From: Prorocentrum cordatum
Taxonomy: Eukaryota; Sar; Dinophyceae; Prorocentrales; Prorocentraceae
Assembly: GCA_963575745.1 (NCBI GenBank)
Contig: CAUYUJ010008111.1
Span: 1 to 42,252 of the forward strand
Length of the DNA: 42,252 bases
Direction: 5' to 3'
Positions within the stretch are counted from its first letter, which is position 1, and every line of letters begins with the position of its first letter. The notes beneath the pieces were generated by a model. That model had not been told where the DNA came from, searched no databases, and saw nothing but the letters and a program-made list of their open reading frames with translations. This document shows, in pieces, positions 8,716 through 16,959 of this stretch. The position numbers were made by a program, and so were the translations under genes.

Positions 8716-9700
8716 TGAGGGTGCGGAATGGGTTCGGTGTGTTTTTTACTTGTTAGCCCCCTGGGGCCGTACACGGCGAGGTACGCCGAGAAGGAGTCTA
8801 AGCTCCTTGTGTTTTCTTTGTGGTGTGGACGGTATCAGGATCATCAGCACTACTCATAGGAATTGCCGCTTGTCGGTACCTATCACCCGCAGCCAATGAA
8901 GCAGATGGTCGTGAAACATCATCGGTACTACGCCTGCGCCGTGGGCAGGCTGGTGAGGGAAATGTCGGCGACGTCGGCCGCCGTTTATGGAGGCACCCAG
9001 GGCATCGTGGAGCATGTGCCAATGCTATTTGGCCCCCGTTCTTCCAAGGCGTTCTCGAACAGCGTCACTCGGATGTTCTTCACGTTATACTCGCTGGAGC
9101 CTCGTCTGGAGAAGGCCCGCGCAGTGCTTTGTACATCCGTCGTCGGAGAGACTTGTTGACGACCACAGGTGTAGGTGGTCCGATCGAGTTCTCTGCGCCT
9201 GACAGGGCTGGGTTCCTGTTGTCGTGGTTGGCGTGTGATCGCCCGCGGGTCGATTTCCTTCCATGGCCGACGGCCCAGCTGGCAGGTATGATCCACCGTG
9301 CAGCGAGTTTGGATACACGATGTGCTCCGCAGTTGCCACAGAGTGTTGTCAGGGACGCTTAGCCTCGACAAGTGATGATGTCATCTGCGGCTTCCCGGTC
9401 CACGTGCTCCCCAGACCCGCGCGCCTGTCCATCCTTGTGACCCCCGCAAGATCGAGATCTGCAAGCATAGCGTTCGGCGTTGCGTCCACGGCACCCTTGT
9501 CGGCTTTCAGCGTTGGCGGCATCCTCGTCTTCAGTCTGGCTTCACAAAACGCCAACTTGGAAGGATCGGGTTCAGCATCCCGTTTCCTGCACATGTTCAC
9601 GATTGCGCAATTCGTTCATGCCCCAGGGGCTTTTCCAGTCCTTCCCGTCATGCAAAAGTTGCGCGCAGTCCCTGGCACGAGGAGTCTTCCACAATGGCCC
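7805..9700. other. degenerate region with short frames on both strands
   Basis: The base composition here is more even than elsewhere. Open frames of 70-200 codons overlap on both strands, for example 7925-8341 plus, 8820-9359 plus and 9349-9600 minus. None has a domain I can name. The words VDFLPWP and following in 8820-9359 faintly recall the WP motif before the last catalytic acid of Tc1-like transposases, but the rest does not fit. It may be a decayed transposon. A TG dinucleotide tract lies at 8647-8711. Confidence 0.4.
8647..8711. repeat. TG microsatellite
   Basis: A (TG)n run interrupted by CG and AG steps. Poly-Cys/Val open frames are artefacts. Confidence 0.95.
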
Positions 9701-9711
9701 CGACCATCACG

Positions 9712-9892
9712 TACAGTGGGGGCCCAGGCCAAGAAACACCCTGCTCGCCCCCAGAGTGCCTTGGGTTTCTTGGGTGTCCATGGCTTTGCGATGGAACGCG
9801 CGACGCTCCCACGCCAGACAGTCGATGGACGTCCTGGGGCCTCAGGGCTGGGTTTCCTGTAGGTGGCCTCTCGTGGACGGGCCTCCGCTGTA
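9712..9892 (+). mobile_element. family G TIR element G1 (TA-CAGT ends)
   Basis: It starts TACAGTGGGGGCCCAGGCC and ends GGGCCTCCGCTGTA. Its partner is at 23073-23253. TA duplication followed by CAGT is typical of Tc1/mariner-type non-autonomous elements. It shares its right TA with F1. Confidence 0.75.
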
Positions 9893-10070
9893 CAGTCGGG
9901 GCCCTGAAGAAGGAACCCTTTTCGTTGGGGAGGGGCTCCGCGTTCCTCAAGTGTTTCACAGCTTGCCTCAGGTTGTCCTTATGTTTTCGATAGGAAATCG
10001 AAGTTTAACTTATGGAAAAAAAGGGCCTCATTCCTTATTTAGGGTTCCTTAGGTCAACGCTCCGACTGTA
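9891..10070 (+). mobile_element. family F TIR element F1 (TA-CAGTCG ends)
   Basis: It starts TACAGTCGGGGCCCTGAAG and ends TCAACGCTCCGACTGTA, 180 bases in all. F2 at 15951-16130 is the same length in inverse orientation and nearly identical. It has Tc1/mariner-like ends and no open frame of note. Confidence 0.85.
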
Positions 10071-10153
10071 GCCCACCGCCTTCGTCCACGGATAACTTGC
10101 CGCCGTGCCTCTCGGCCGCGTCCTTTTTTTCTTCCCCGGGCCGCTCTGCGGAG

Positions 10154-10246
10154 GCCGCGCGCGCCGCGTCCAGGCGTTCACCGCGCGGCTGCAGAGTCGG
10201 TTCGGCTTCCCAGCATCAGAGTGGGCCTGCCTGGAGCGCGTGCCGG
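10154..10246 (+). CDS. putative internal exon next to D3
   Basis: After GCTCTGCGGAG an open frame with strong G/C third positions encodes a mixed helical peptide with words RRVQAFTARLQSRFGF and SEWACLERV. It ends CCGG/GTTT at the left flank of element D3, with phase 1 at both ends. No family is recognised. After D3 the frame runs into TGA at about 10501 without coding bias, so the next exon lies elsewhere. Confidence 0.5.
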
Positions 10247-10430
10247 GTTTCAGTCGGGCACGTCCCTCTACAGGAGGAGCATTCACACATAGCAAGACAT
10301 GGCACGGAGAGGATTCTCCGATTATTGTTTGGCTAAATTTGAATCTGTGTTTGTGTATTTTCGAGTTTTCGTCCAACATCCGCCTGTAGGGTGACATGCC
10401 CGACCTAACCATGGAGCGCGCGCTAGGTTT
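10232..10430 (+). mobile_element. family D element D3 with imperfect 19-bp flanking duplication
   Basis: The D-type core spans 10251-10411. It starts CAGTCGGGCACGTCCCTCTA and ends CCGCCTGTAGGGTGACATGC then CCGACC. It is flanked by TGGAGCGCGTGCCGGGTTT (10232-10250) and TGGAGCGCGCGCTAGGTTT (10412-10430), 16 of 19 identical. The left copy offers GG/GT, the right copy TAG/GT. Confidence 0.65.
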
Positions 10431-12280
10431 TCCAGCTGACTCAGTTGACAGAGCGAATGATGTTGGATGGCAAATTGATGGAGCTGATTCAGCTCGGCAT
10501 TGATTGTAGGTTTTTCGAGCTGATGCAACGCGGCCCCCCCAGCCTGGTTCGAATGAGTTCATTCTCGCAGCGTAGCGTGGTTGTGGGCTAGTAGCGGCTA
10601 GAGCGGAGCTGGGTTTACCTTTGCGGCTATGCCTCCGGAGTCACTCCAAGACCCAAGTGCCAATCGAGTTCCCGCTCGCGAAGTCGAAGTGTTCCCTTCC
10701 GTCGGGTGACGAGTGCCGATGAAAACATCGGCGTTCTTGTGTGAGGAGAGGCGTTGCTGCATCGGAGGCGCCGTCGGCCTGCGGCTGCTGGACTTGGGCC
10801 GAGCAGCGAGGGGCGCGTGGCAGCCGCATGCGTGGCTGCACAACTCTTGCGCGCGATGCCGACCAGCCCGCGACCAGTTCTCCGCGGCCCGCTCGGGAGC
10901 AGCGCGTGCCGCGGTGGCGAAGGATTTCCCCCCGAAGTGGCATCGCCGGCTGATCTTGTCAAGCGTTCCCGTCGATGCCGCGCCCCTCGCGCCTGACATC
11001 TTGCCGAGAGGCCGCTTCTGCGTGGAGGCTAAAGGGCTCGGAAATGGGCTTCTGGCGTCCTGCTGGGCGAATTTCGCATCTGTTGCCGGCGTCGCTTCTG
11101 AGTTCCAAGGCCACCTTAGCGGTAGGGCGCTGTCTGATGTAAGTCCATGGGCGTTCTTGGGGTTTCAGGAGTTCCACCTGGCTTGGAGTCAGATCGTTTC
11201 GCGTATTCGGGCCTCCAGAGCATGTCGATCGGCGGATTCGAGTTTTCTTATTCCACCATTTTTTGTGGATTATGTTCTTACGACGAGTCCGTCCTGTTGC
11301 CGTCCGCGCGCAGCGCTTGTCACGCGCGCAACTGTGTTGCATTCTCTGCCGCTGGCATCGGCCCCGCCGCTGGCGTTTTCTGATGTGACTTGGCTCGACC
11401 TTCGCACTCAACGTTCCCGGAGTTCTATCGCTTGGGCACCGCAAGCTCGTATCGGGGGCGGTTGTTTCGATGAAGGAGGCAGACGTTTTCCTCTCGGCCA
11501 TCAAAGGTGAGGGCATTTGATTTTCCGACGCAGGGAGTGCGCTGGCTAACGTGGTTTTCATGACCTTGCCTTTTGGGGAGTAGTTGTGCGAATTATACAA
11601 GTATGGGGTGTCCGTTGTTCGGCCGCTTTCGTTGCAGGTATCACTGTGGAAAGGATTAGAGTTCAAAGTTTACCTGCCACCAACGAGCACTGATGGACTG
11701 CGCTCTGAAGTTATCCAGTCGTGGTGGACGCCGCGCGTGTTACATGCAGTCGAGGCGAACCACGTGCATGATTGATTTTATGTTACGGGTATTTTCCTCT
11801 TATCCACAGTAGCGATGGTGGGGCGGCGAAGCAAGGATCGACGTCAGCAGGATCGTATCCATGTGGGGGTGGGTGTGTGTGTGAGTGGATTGGCCATTCG
11901 GTGAAGCCCATGTGTTTATTGCGATGCGAGGCGCGCGTGTTGATCGGGTATAGTTTTCTCTCTATCTATCTACCTAGATATATAGTTATTTACATGTGTA
12001 TATCCATTTCTCTCTTACTCAAAGTTGCTGTCATCTTTATCTGTCCTTGTGTCTCTCTCCTCCCACCCGTTTCCAGAGAGGTATCAGTCTTATCTTTGTT
12101 TGCCCGCAGGCCTCCCCGAGAGTTGGGGTCGATCAGTTGGGCACCCCTTCTATCCTCTTTTTTTCTCGTTTGGCGGAATATTTCGGCCTCGAGCTCTCCT
12201 AATGCTTAAGCCGCACTCACAGCACTAGGAATGGCGGGTGGCTCCCGTAGGCGTGGGAGGCCGCCCATGCAGATAGAGAA
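10431..12280. other. no recognised gene
   Basis: A 265-codon open frame at 10713-11507 overlaps 100- to 235-codon frames on the other strand. It has no motif I can name. Third-position bias is present only in 10800-10990, and on both strands. Further right the DNA is AT-richer (11580-12230) with CTATCTATC and TATATA words. Confidence 0.4.
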
Positions 12281-12289
12281 GTTCTATCT

Positions 12290-12565
12290 CTTTCTCGCTC
12301 TCTCTCTCTCTCTCTCTCTTTCTTTTTTTTTGTTCTCTCTCTCTCTCTCTCTTTCCCTGGCTCTCTCCTTTTTTGTCTCTTTCTTTCTTTATTTCTCTCT
12401 CTCTCTCTCTCTCTCTCTCGCTATATGTGTACTGTATATATACACATATTTATATGTATCACTATTCCTCTCCCTCTTAGTTTCTTTCGTTATTTCTTTT
12501 GTTCTTTGTTTCTCTCTCTTTCTCTCTCTCTCTTTTCTCTCTCTCTCTCTCTTTTCTCTCTCCCT
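12290..12565. repeat. TC dinucleotide tracts
   Basis: CTCTCT runs at 12295-12330, 12390-12420 and 12508-12560, separated by T-rich and TATATA DNA. Confidence 0.9.
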
Positions 12566-12867
12566 CTCCCGTTTTCTCCCTCCCTCCTGTCCCTCCCTCT
12601 CACTGCCCCTTCGCCCCCGCGAGGGTATATCAATCCCCAATCTGCAGTCATCAGTTCAAGTTCGGGGATTGGCATTGGTTCGTCTCTGATCGTGGTGGTG
12701 GTGGTGCCAGGATCCTGGGACCCAACAGTGGGTTTTGGACTCAGTTTGTGTCTGAGAGGGTTTCCACCCTGCCTCTATCATGGAAAACTGCTGCTTCCCT
12801 GTCTCGAGCGTTCCTCTGAGCGGGGTTGAGAGGGCGAGGTGGGTCGATCTTCTCTGGCCATCCGCAG

Positions 12868-13009
12868 CAGCGAGGGCTGGCGCAGGTTGCAGCCCCCCGA
12901 GGGTGCAGCTGATGGCGGTTCGTGCCAAGGCAGAGGCCCAGGGCCCTGGAACACGTGCGGCGTGCTGCCCCCCTATCCAGACGTCCAGCGCCCTGACGCG
13001 ATCATCCTG
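12868..13009 (+). CDS. putative exon, unknown protein
   Basis: After TCTCTGGCCATCCGCAG the frame SEGWRRLQPPEGAADGG and onward shows mostly G/C third positions up to ATCATCCTG/GTCGCC. Reading through would give a TAG at 13037 after a C/T run. That run itself looks like an acceptor tract (TTTCCCCCCCTTTAG), so a donor before it is more likely. Glycine and proline are frequent. The acceptor is phase 2 and the proposed donor phase 0. Confidence 0.4.
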
Positions 13010-13102
13010 GTCGCCTGTTTCATGTTTCCCCCCCTTTAGGCTTGCCGAGAGGGGTTCTTCATTGGTTTAAGATTGGTGCCTGGGAATGTTGCTGTGCCCG
13101 TT

Positions 13103-13256
13103 GTTCGGAGGTTCCCTGGGTTCCCCAGGTTCCTTGGGTTCCCCGGGTTTCTCGGTCCCTCGGGTTCCCGGGGTTCCCGGGGATCTTCGGGTTCCCCGGG
13201 TTCCCCGTATTCCCAGGGGTCCCCGGGTTCCTCGGATTCCTTGGGTTTCCCGCCTC
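13103..13256. repeat. GGGTTCCCCGG-type minisatellite
   Basis: About a dozen degenerate units of 9-12 bases based on GGTTCCCCG, self-complementary in part (CCCGGG cores). Translated collagen-like Gly-Asn-Pro-Gly frames on the minus strand are artefacts. Confidence 0.85.
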
Positions 13257-13408
13257 CAGTGTTTCGTATGTTTGTCCCCTTTCCACGCAATACGAAGCAA
13301 TGCCAAGCATTGCCAAGCACTACGCCCACGCAGTAGGAAGCTTTCCTCTGATTGGGGTCGCGCCGGGTTCCTTCTCTTGGAGCGCCCTGGATTCCGTTTC
13401 GGGCCCCG

Positions 13409-13490
13409 GGGACCGTTGACGAGAGGACAGCCCCCCGTGCGAGGGTCCATCTGGACGACACGATCGAGAGATTTTTCGAGACCGTCGGAA
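13409..13490 (+). CDS. weak exon candidate
   Basis: The frame ERTAPRARVHLDDTIERF and onward has G/C-rich third positions and a helical look. It ends in the first unit of the tandem duplication at 13480. Edges are unclear (AG at 13411 or 13421). Confidence 0.25.
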
Positions 13491-13735
13491 GCTCTGTGCC
13501 CCCAATACCTCTCCCCCGCCCCCTGCCGCCCCCACGCCCTCAGGAAACAACGTGCGCTTCTTTGTTTTAAGCTTATCAAACAAAGAAACGCCACGGGTGT
13601 GCTGGTCGGTTCGAAACCGTCGGAAGCTCAAGGCCCCCTACCTCTCCCCCGCCCTTGCCGCCCCCACGCCCTCAGGAAGCAGCGTGCGTTTTTTTTTGTT
13701 TTGAGCTAACCAAAAAAAACACGCCGCGGGTGTGC
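13480..13735. repeat. two-copy tandem repeat, about 128 bp units
   Basis: GACCGTCGGAAGCTC and then CCCCCGCCC, CCCCACGCCCTCAGGAA and CGGGTGTGCTGG recur in order in both units. Each unit ends with a hairpin: TTTGTTTTAAGC...CAAACAAA in the first, and a T-run/A-run version in the second. Confidence 0.8.
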
Positions 13736-13796
13736 TGGGAGGGCGGATCGGGCAGGGTCTGGCGCCTTCCGCGTTCTATTGGGGCGGTCGTCGGCC

Positions 13797-14495
13797 GAGG
13801 AGGATGAGGAGGAGGGTGAGGATGAGGAGGAGGATGAGGATGATGATGATGATGATGAGGAGGAGGATGATGATGATGATGCTGATGGTGATGATGATGA
13901 CGCTGATGATGATGATGATGCTGATGCTGATGCTGATGCTCCTGATGATGACGATGCTGCTGCTGGTGGTGATGATGATGCTGATGATGATGCTGATGCT
14001 GATGCTGATGCTGATGCTGATGCTGCTGGTGCTGATGAGTATGCTGATGATGATGGTGATGGTGATGATGATGGTGATGATGCTGATGATGATGGTGATG
14101 AGGACGTTGATGCTTCTGGTGATGATAATGATGATGTCTTTACCGGGAATGATGGGGAAGATGATGATGACGATGGTGATGACGATGCTGATGTGGATGA
14201 GTGTGATGATGATGATGTCGATGATGATGATGCTGATGATGATGATGATGCTGATGGCGACGATGGTGACGATGCTGATGCTGATGATGTCGATTATGAG
14301 GCTGCTGTTGATGATGATGCTGGTGGTGACGATGCTGGCGATGATGATGACGATGATGATGATGCTGATGATGATGGTGATGATGCTGCTGATGATGATG
14401 ATCATGATGCCGATGGTGGTGGTGGTGATGATGATGATGATGCTAATGATGATGATGATGCTGAGGAGGAGGAGGAGGAGGAGGAGGAGGAGGAT
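13797..14495. repeat. GAT/GCT trinucleotide block
   Basis: About 700 bases of GAT units with regular GCT, GGT and GAC variants, ending in GGA. It is open in several frames on both strands (poly-Asp/Ala, poly-Met/Leu, poly-Ile/Ser). Third positions in the Asp/Ala frame are T, unlike the exons here, so I do not call it coding. Confidence 0.9.
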
Positions 14496-14559
14496 CAGGT
14501 CAAGCCGCTTGAGCAGGTACCATCTGGGACCTAACCGTTCGAAAGCCCGCTGGCCCGAA

Positions 14560-14936
14560 GGAGGAGGAGGAGGAGGAGGAGGAGGAGGAAGAGGAGGAGG
14601 AGGAGGAGGAGGAGGAGGAGGAGGAGAAAGAAGAAGGAGGAGGAGGAGGAGGAAGGGGAAGGAAAGGTGTAGGAGGAGGAGGAGGAGGAGGGGAGGAGAC
14701 AGCGGGGGAGGCGGGAGGAGGAGGAAGAAGGAGGAGGAGGATGAAGAGGAGTTCGAGGAGGAGGAGGAGGCGGAGGAGGAGTAGGAGGTGGCGGAGGAGG
14801 AGGAGGAGGAAGTGGAGGAGGAGGAGGAGGAGGAGGAGGAGGAGGAGGAGAGGAGGAGAAGAAGGAAGAGCAATTCGAGGAGGAGGCGGAGGAGGAGGAG
14901 GAGGCGGAGGAGGAGGAGGAGGAGGAGGAGGAGGCT
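14560..14936. repeat. long GGA tract
   Basis: A GGA tract with GAA, GCG and GTG interruptions, beginning at CCCGAAG/GAGG. It is complementary to the CCT block at 16262-16760. Confidence 0.95.
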
Positions 14937-15211
14937 GCTGCCGCCCTTTGCACGCCAAGGGAGACGGCTTTGGCTTCATGTTCTGGCTTGGACCCCCCCC
15001 CCCGACCCACGGATCCGTAGTGCATGTTAGCTTGTGCCCGAGATGCCGTTCCCTCGTCGCCACGGCTGGTTTCGCCTCGAAATCTCCGTCAGAGCGCACC
15101 CCAGGAAAGGCTGGCGGAGCGGCGGCGTCGGCACCCCCGCTGTGCTCCCCCTGGGGTGGCTCGAGGGGGGGAACCATCCGCCGCGCAATTACCCCGTATA
15201 GGGGATTTGCG

Positions 15212-15376
15212 CTGAGCGTGTCGCTCCGCCGGTCCCAGCCCGCCACGCTTCCCGAGTGTCTTCGGGCGGTTCGCCCGGGGTCTTCGGGCGTTGCGCCCGG
15301 TGGAGCGGAGCGACCTGCTATCCGCTTGCAAGGCACGGCGGGCGTGTCGCCGGGTCCGCCGCGGAGACACGCTGAG
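15212..15376 (+). mobile_element. family Q foldback, copy 2
   Basis: The left end CTGAGCGTGTCGCTCCGCCG pairs with the right end ending GGAGACACGCTGAG. Inside, the words TTCGGGCGGTTCGCCC and TTCGGGCGTTGCGCCC repeat. The right half matches the 31.8-kb copy (GGAGCGGAGCGAC, CTATCCGCTTGCAAGGCA). Confidence 0.6.
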
Positions 15377-15434
15377 GAACAGCTGTTCGTGATGTCTCCC
15401 GTCGCCAGAGGCCGCGTGCCAGCACACCTTGCAG

Positions 15435-15498
15435 CCCAAGCTACACGGGCACTTCCATTGGCCCCGCGTCGACAGCGTGGAGGTCCTGCAGCGGAGGT
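15435..15498 (+). CDS. putative internal exon
   Basis: After CACACCTTGCAG the frame CCC AAG CTA CAC GGG has strong G/C third positions and reads PKLHGHFHWPRVDSVEVLQR and onward to about 15510. Possible donors are AG/GTGCGAG (phase 2) or GGT/GCGAGG (a GC donor, phase 1). The latter would fit the phase-1 acceptor at 16132. No family is recognised. Confidence 0.45.
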
Positions 15499-15824
15499 GC
15501 GAGGATCGGACCCCGATTCGAATCAGCATCAGTTTTTCCCAAGCCGTGTTTTCCGACCCCCTTGGGGGGGGGGGCAGGGGGCTATCTTTTCCTCCACGTC
15601 TGGCGTGAAACATCCGTTTCAATTTACGGGATGTGATTTGTAGTTGGTTCCCAGGGGGGCGGATGTAAGTTGAGGTCCACCTGTCACAAAAGTTCGCCCG
15701 CCACTCAGTCAAAATCACCACCGCCACCAGCCGCCGCCATCGACACCCGCACCCAAAGCCCGAACCGAGGCAGCGGGCATCCGTACTTTTCCCTATTCTC
15801 CCTCCTTCACTCCTTCGTTTTCTC

Positions 15825-15905
15825 TCTTTCCTTCTCTCTCTCTCTCTCTCTCTCTTTCTCGTTTTGTTTGTCTGTCTCTCTCTCTCTCTCTCCCTCCCCT
15901 CACTC
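15825..15905. repeat. TC dinucleotide tract
   Basis: CTCTCTCT runs with TTTCTC interruptions. Confidence 0.9.
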
Positions 15906-15950
15906 TCCTTCCGTCCTCCACCTGTCGCTGGCGCCACACACAGGTCTGGG

Positions 15951-16130
15951 TACAGTCGGAGCGTTGACCTAAGGAACCCTAAATAAGGAACGAGGCCCTT
16001 TTTTTCCATACGTTAACCTTCGATTCCCTGTCGAAAACATAAGGAAAGTCTGAGGCAGGCTGCGAAACACTTAAGGAACGCGGAGTCCCTCCCCAACGAA
16101 AGGGGTTCCTTCTTCAGGGCCCCGACTGTA
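15951..16130 (-). mobile_element. family F TIR element F2
   Basis: This is the reverse orientation of F1, also 180 bases, bounded by TA at 15951-15952 and 16129-16130. Its right end CCCCGACTGTA plus the next base G makes TGTAG, the acceptor of the exon starting at 16132. Confidence 0.85.
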
Positions 16131-16131
16131 G

Positions 16132-16220
16132 ACGAGGTGGTCCACGTGACGCACGCACACCTGCACGACGCGGCTCTCGGTCATGCGGCCGCTGCCCGCG
16201 AGACCCCTTCTCGAGCCCAG
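16132..16220 (+). CDS. coiled-coil gene, putative exon 1 of the phase-consistent chain
   Basis: The frame DEVVHVTHAHLHDAALGH and onward has strong G/C third positions. It enters in phase 1 after CTGTAG and leaves after CGAGCCCAG at 16220 in phase 0, where the intron begins GCATGC, a GC-type donor. The peptide is rich in His and Ala and I do not recognise it. The left boundary is formed by element F2, the right by the CCT block. Joining to 16777 keeps the frame. Confidence 0.5.
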
Positions 16221-16261
16221 GCATGCTCTCGGCGCAGGGCAGGGGCACAGCCCGAACCCCC

Positions 16262-16762
16262 CCCTCCCCCTCCTCCTCCTCCTCCTCCTCCTCCTCCTCC
16301 TCCCCTTCCTCCTCTCTCCTCCTCCTCCTCCTCCTCCTCCTCCTCCTCCTCCTCCTCCTCCTCCTCCTCCTCCCTCCCCCTCCTCTATCCCCCTACCTCC
16401 TCCTCCTCCCCTCCTCCTCCTCCTACTTCCTCCTCCTCCTCCTCCTCCTCCTCCTCCTCCTCTCCTCCTCCTCCCCTCCTCCTCCTCCTCCCTCCTCCTC
16501 CCTCCTCCTCCTCCTCCTCCTCCTCCCCCATCCCCCCCTCCTCCTCCTCCTCCTCCTCCTCCTCCTCCTCCTCCTCCTCCTCCTCTTCCTCCACCCCCTT
16601 CCCCTCTTCCTCCTCCTCCTCCTCCTCCTCCTCCTCCTCTCCTCCTCCTCCTCCTCTCCTCCACCCCCTTCCCCTCCTCCTCCTCCTCCTCCTCCTCCTC
16701 CTTCTCCTCCTCCTCCTCCTCCTCCTCCTCATCCTGCTGTTCCTCCTCCTCCTCCCCCTCCT
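16262..16762. repeat. 500-bp CCT tract
   Basis: Nearly uninterrupted CCT/TCC with occasional TTCC and CCCC. It is the longest such tract in the window and runs into the acceptor of the next exon. Poly-Pro, poly-Ser and poly-Leu open frames across it are artefacts. Confidence 0.95.
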
Positions 16763-16776
16763 CCGCCCTGTGGGAG

Positions 16777-16914
16777 CTGGTGCGCCTGGAGTATCTTCGC
16801 GCGCCCTTCGCGCCTCCCCACAGGCCGACGGTGTTCGCCCGCTCGTTCGCCCGCGCTCTGCTAGCATGCTCTGCTCTTCGGCCCGCGCGGGCCAGTGGCA
16901 GCGGCTGGAGACAG
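16777..16914 (+). CDS. coiled-coil gene, putative exon 2
   Basis: The exon is 138 bases (46 codons), phase 0 at both ends, from CTGTGGGAG/CTGGTG to AGACAG/GTTTTC. The peptide begins LVRLEYLRAPFAPPHRPTVF and continues with an Ala/Arg-rich helix. Third positions favour G/C in the first half. A later AG (CCCCACAG at about 16824) is an alternative acceptor. The donor is followed within 6 bases by the AT tract and snapback element S. Confidence 0.55.
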
Positions 16915-16916
16915 GT

Positions 16917-16920
<4 letters not shown>

Positions 16921-16957
<37 letters not shown>
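16921..16957. repeat. AT dinucleotide tract
   Basis: (AT)n. A shorter TATATA tract lies on the far side of element S (18753-18778), as expected if S inserted into a TA run. Confidence 0.95.

Positions 16958-16959
<2 letters not shown>

Noticed and set aside
9180-9362. Possible Tc1/mariner transposase (VDFLPWP motif)
   Set aside because: Only one short motif is faintly similar. No catalytic acids or helix-turn-helix could be placed, and the frame overlaps others on both strands.
10713-11507. 265-codon plus-strand frame as a gene
   Set aside because: Third-position bias is confined to part of it and equally present on the opposite strand. No domain, acceptor pattern or fit to the exon chain.
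15500-15520. GATTCGAATC as a tRNA T-loop
   Set aside because: No acceptor stem, D-arm or anticodon arm could be placed around it.
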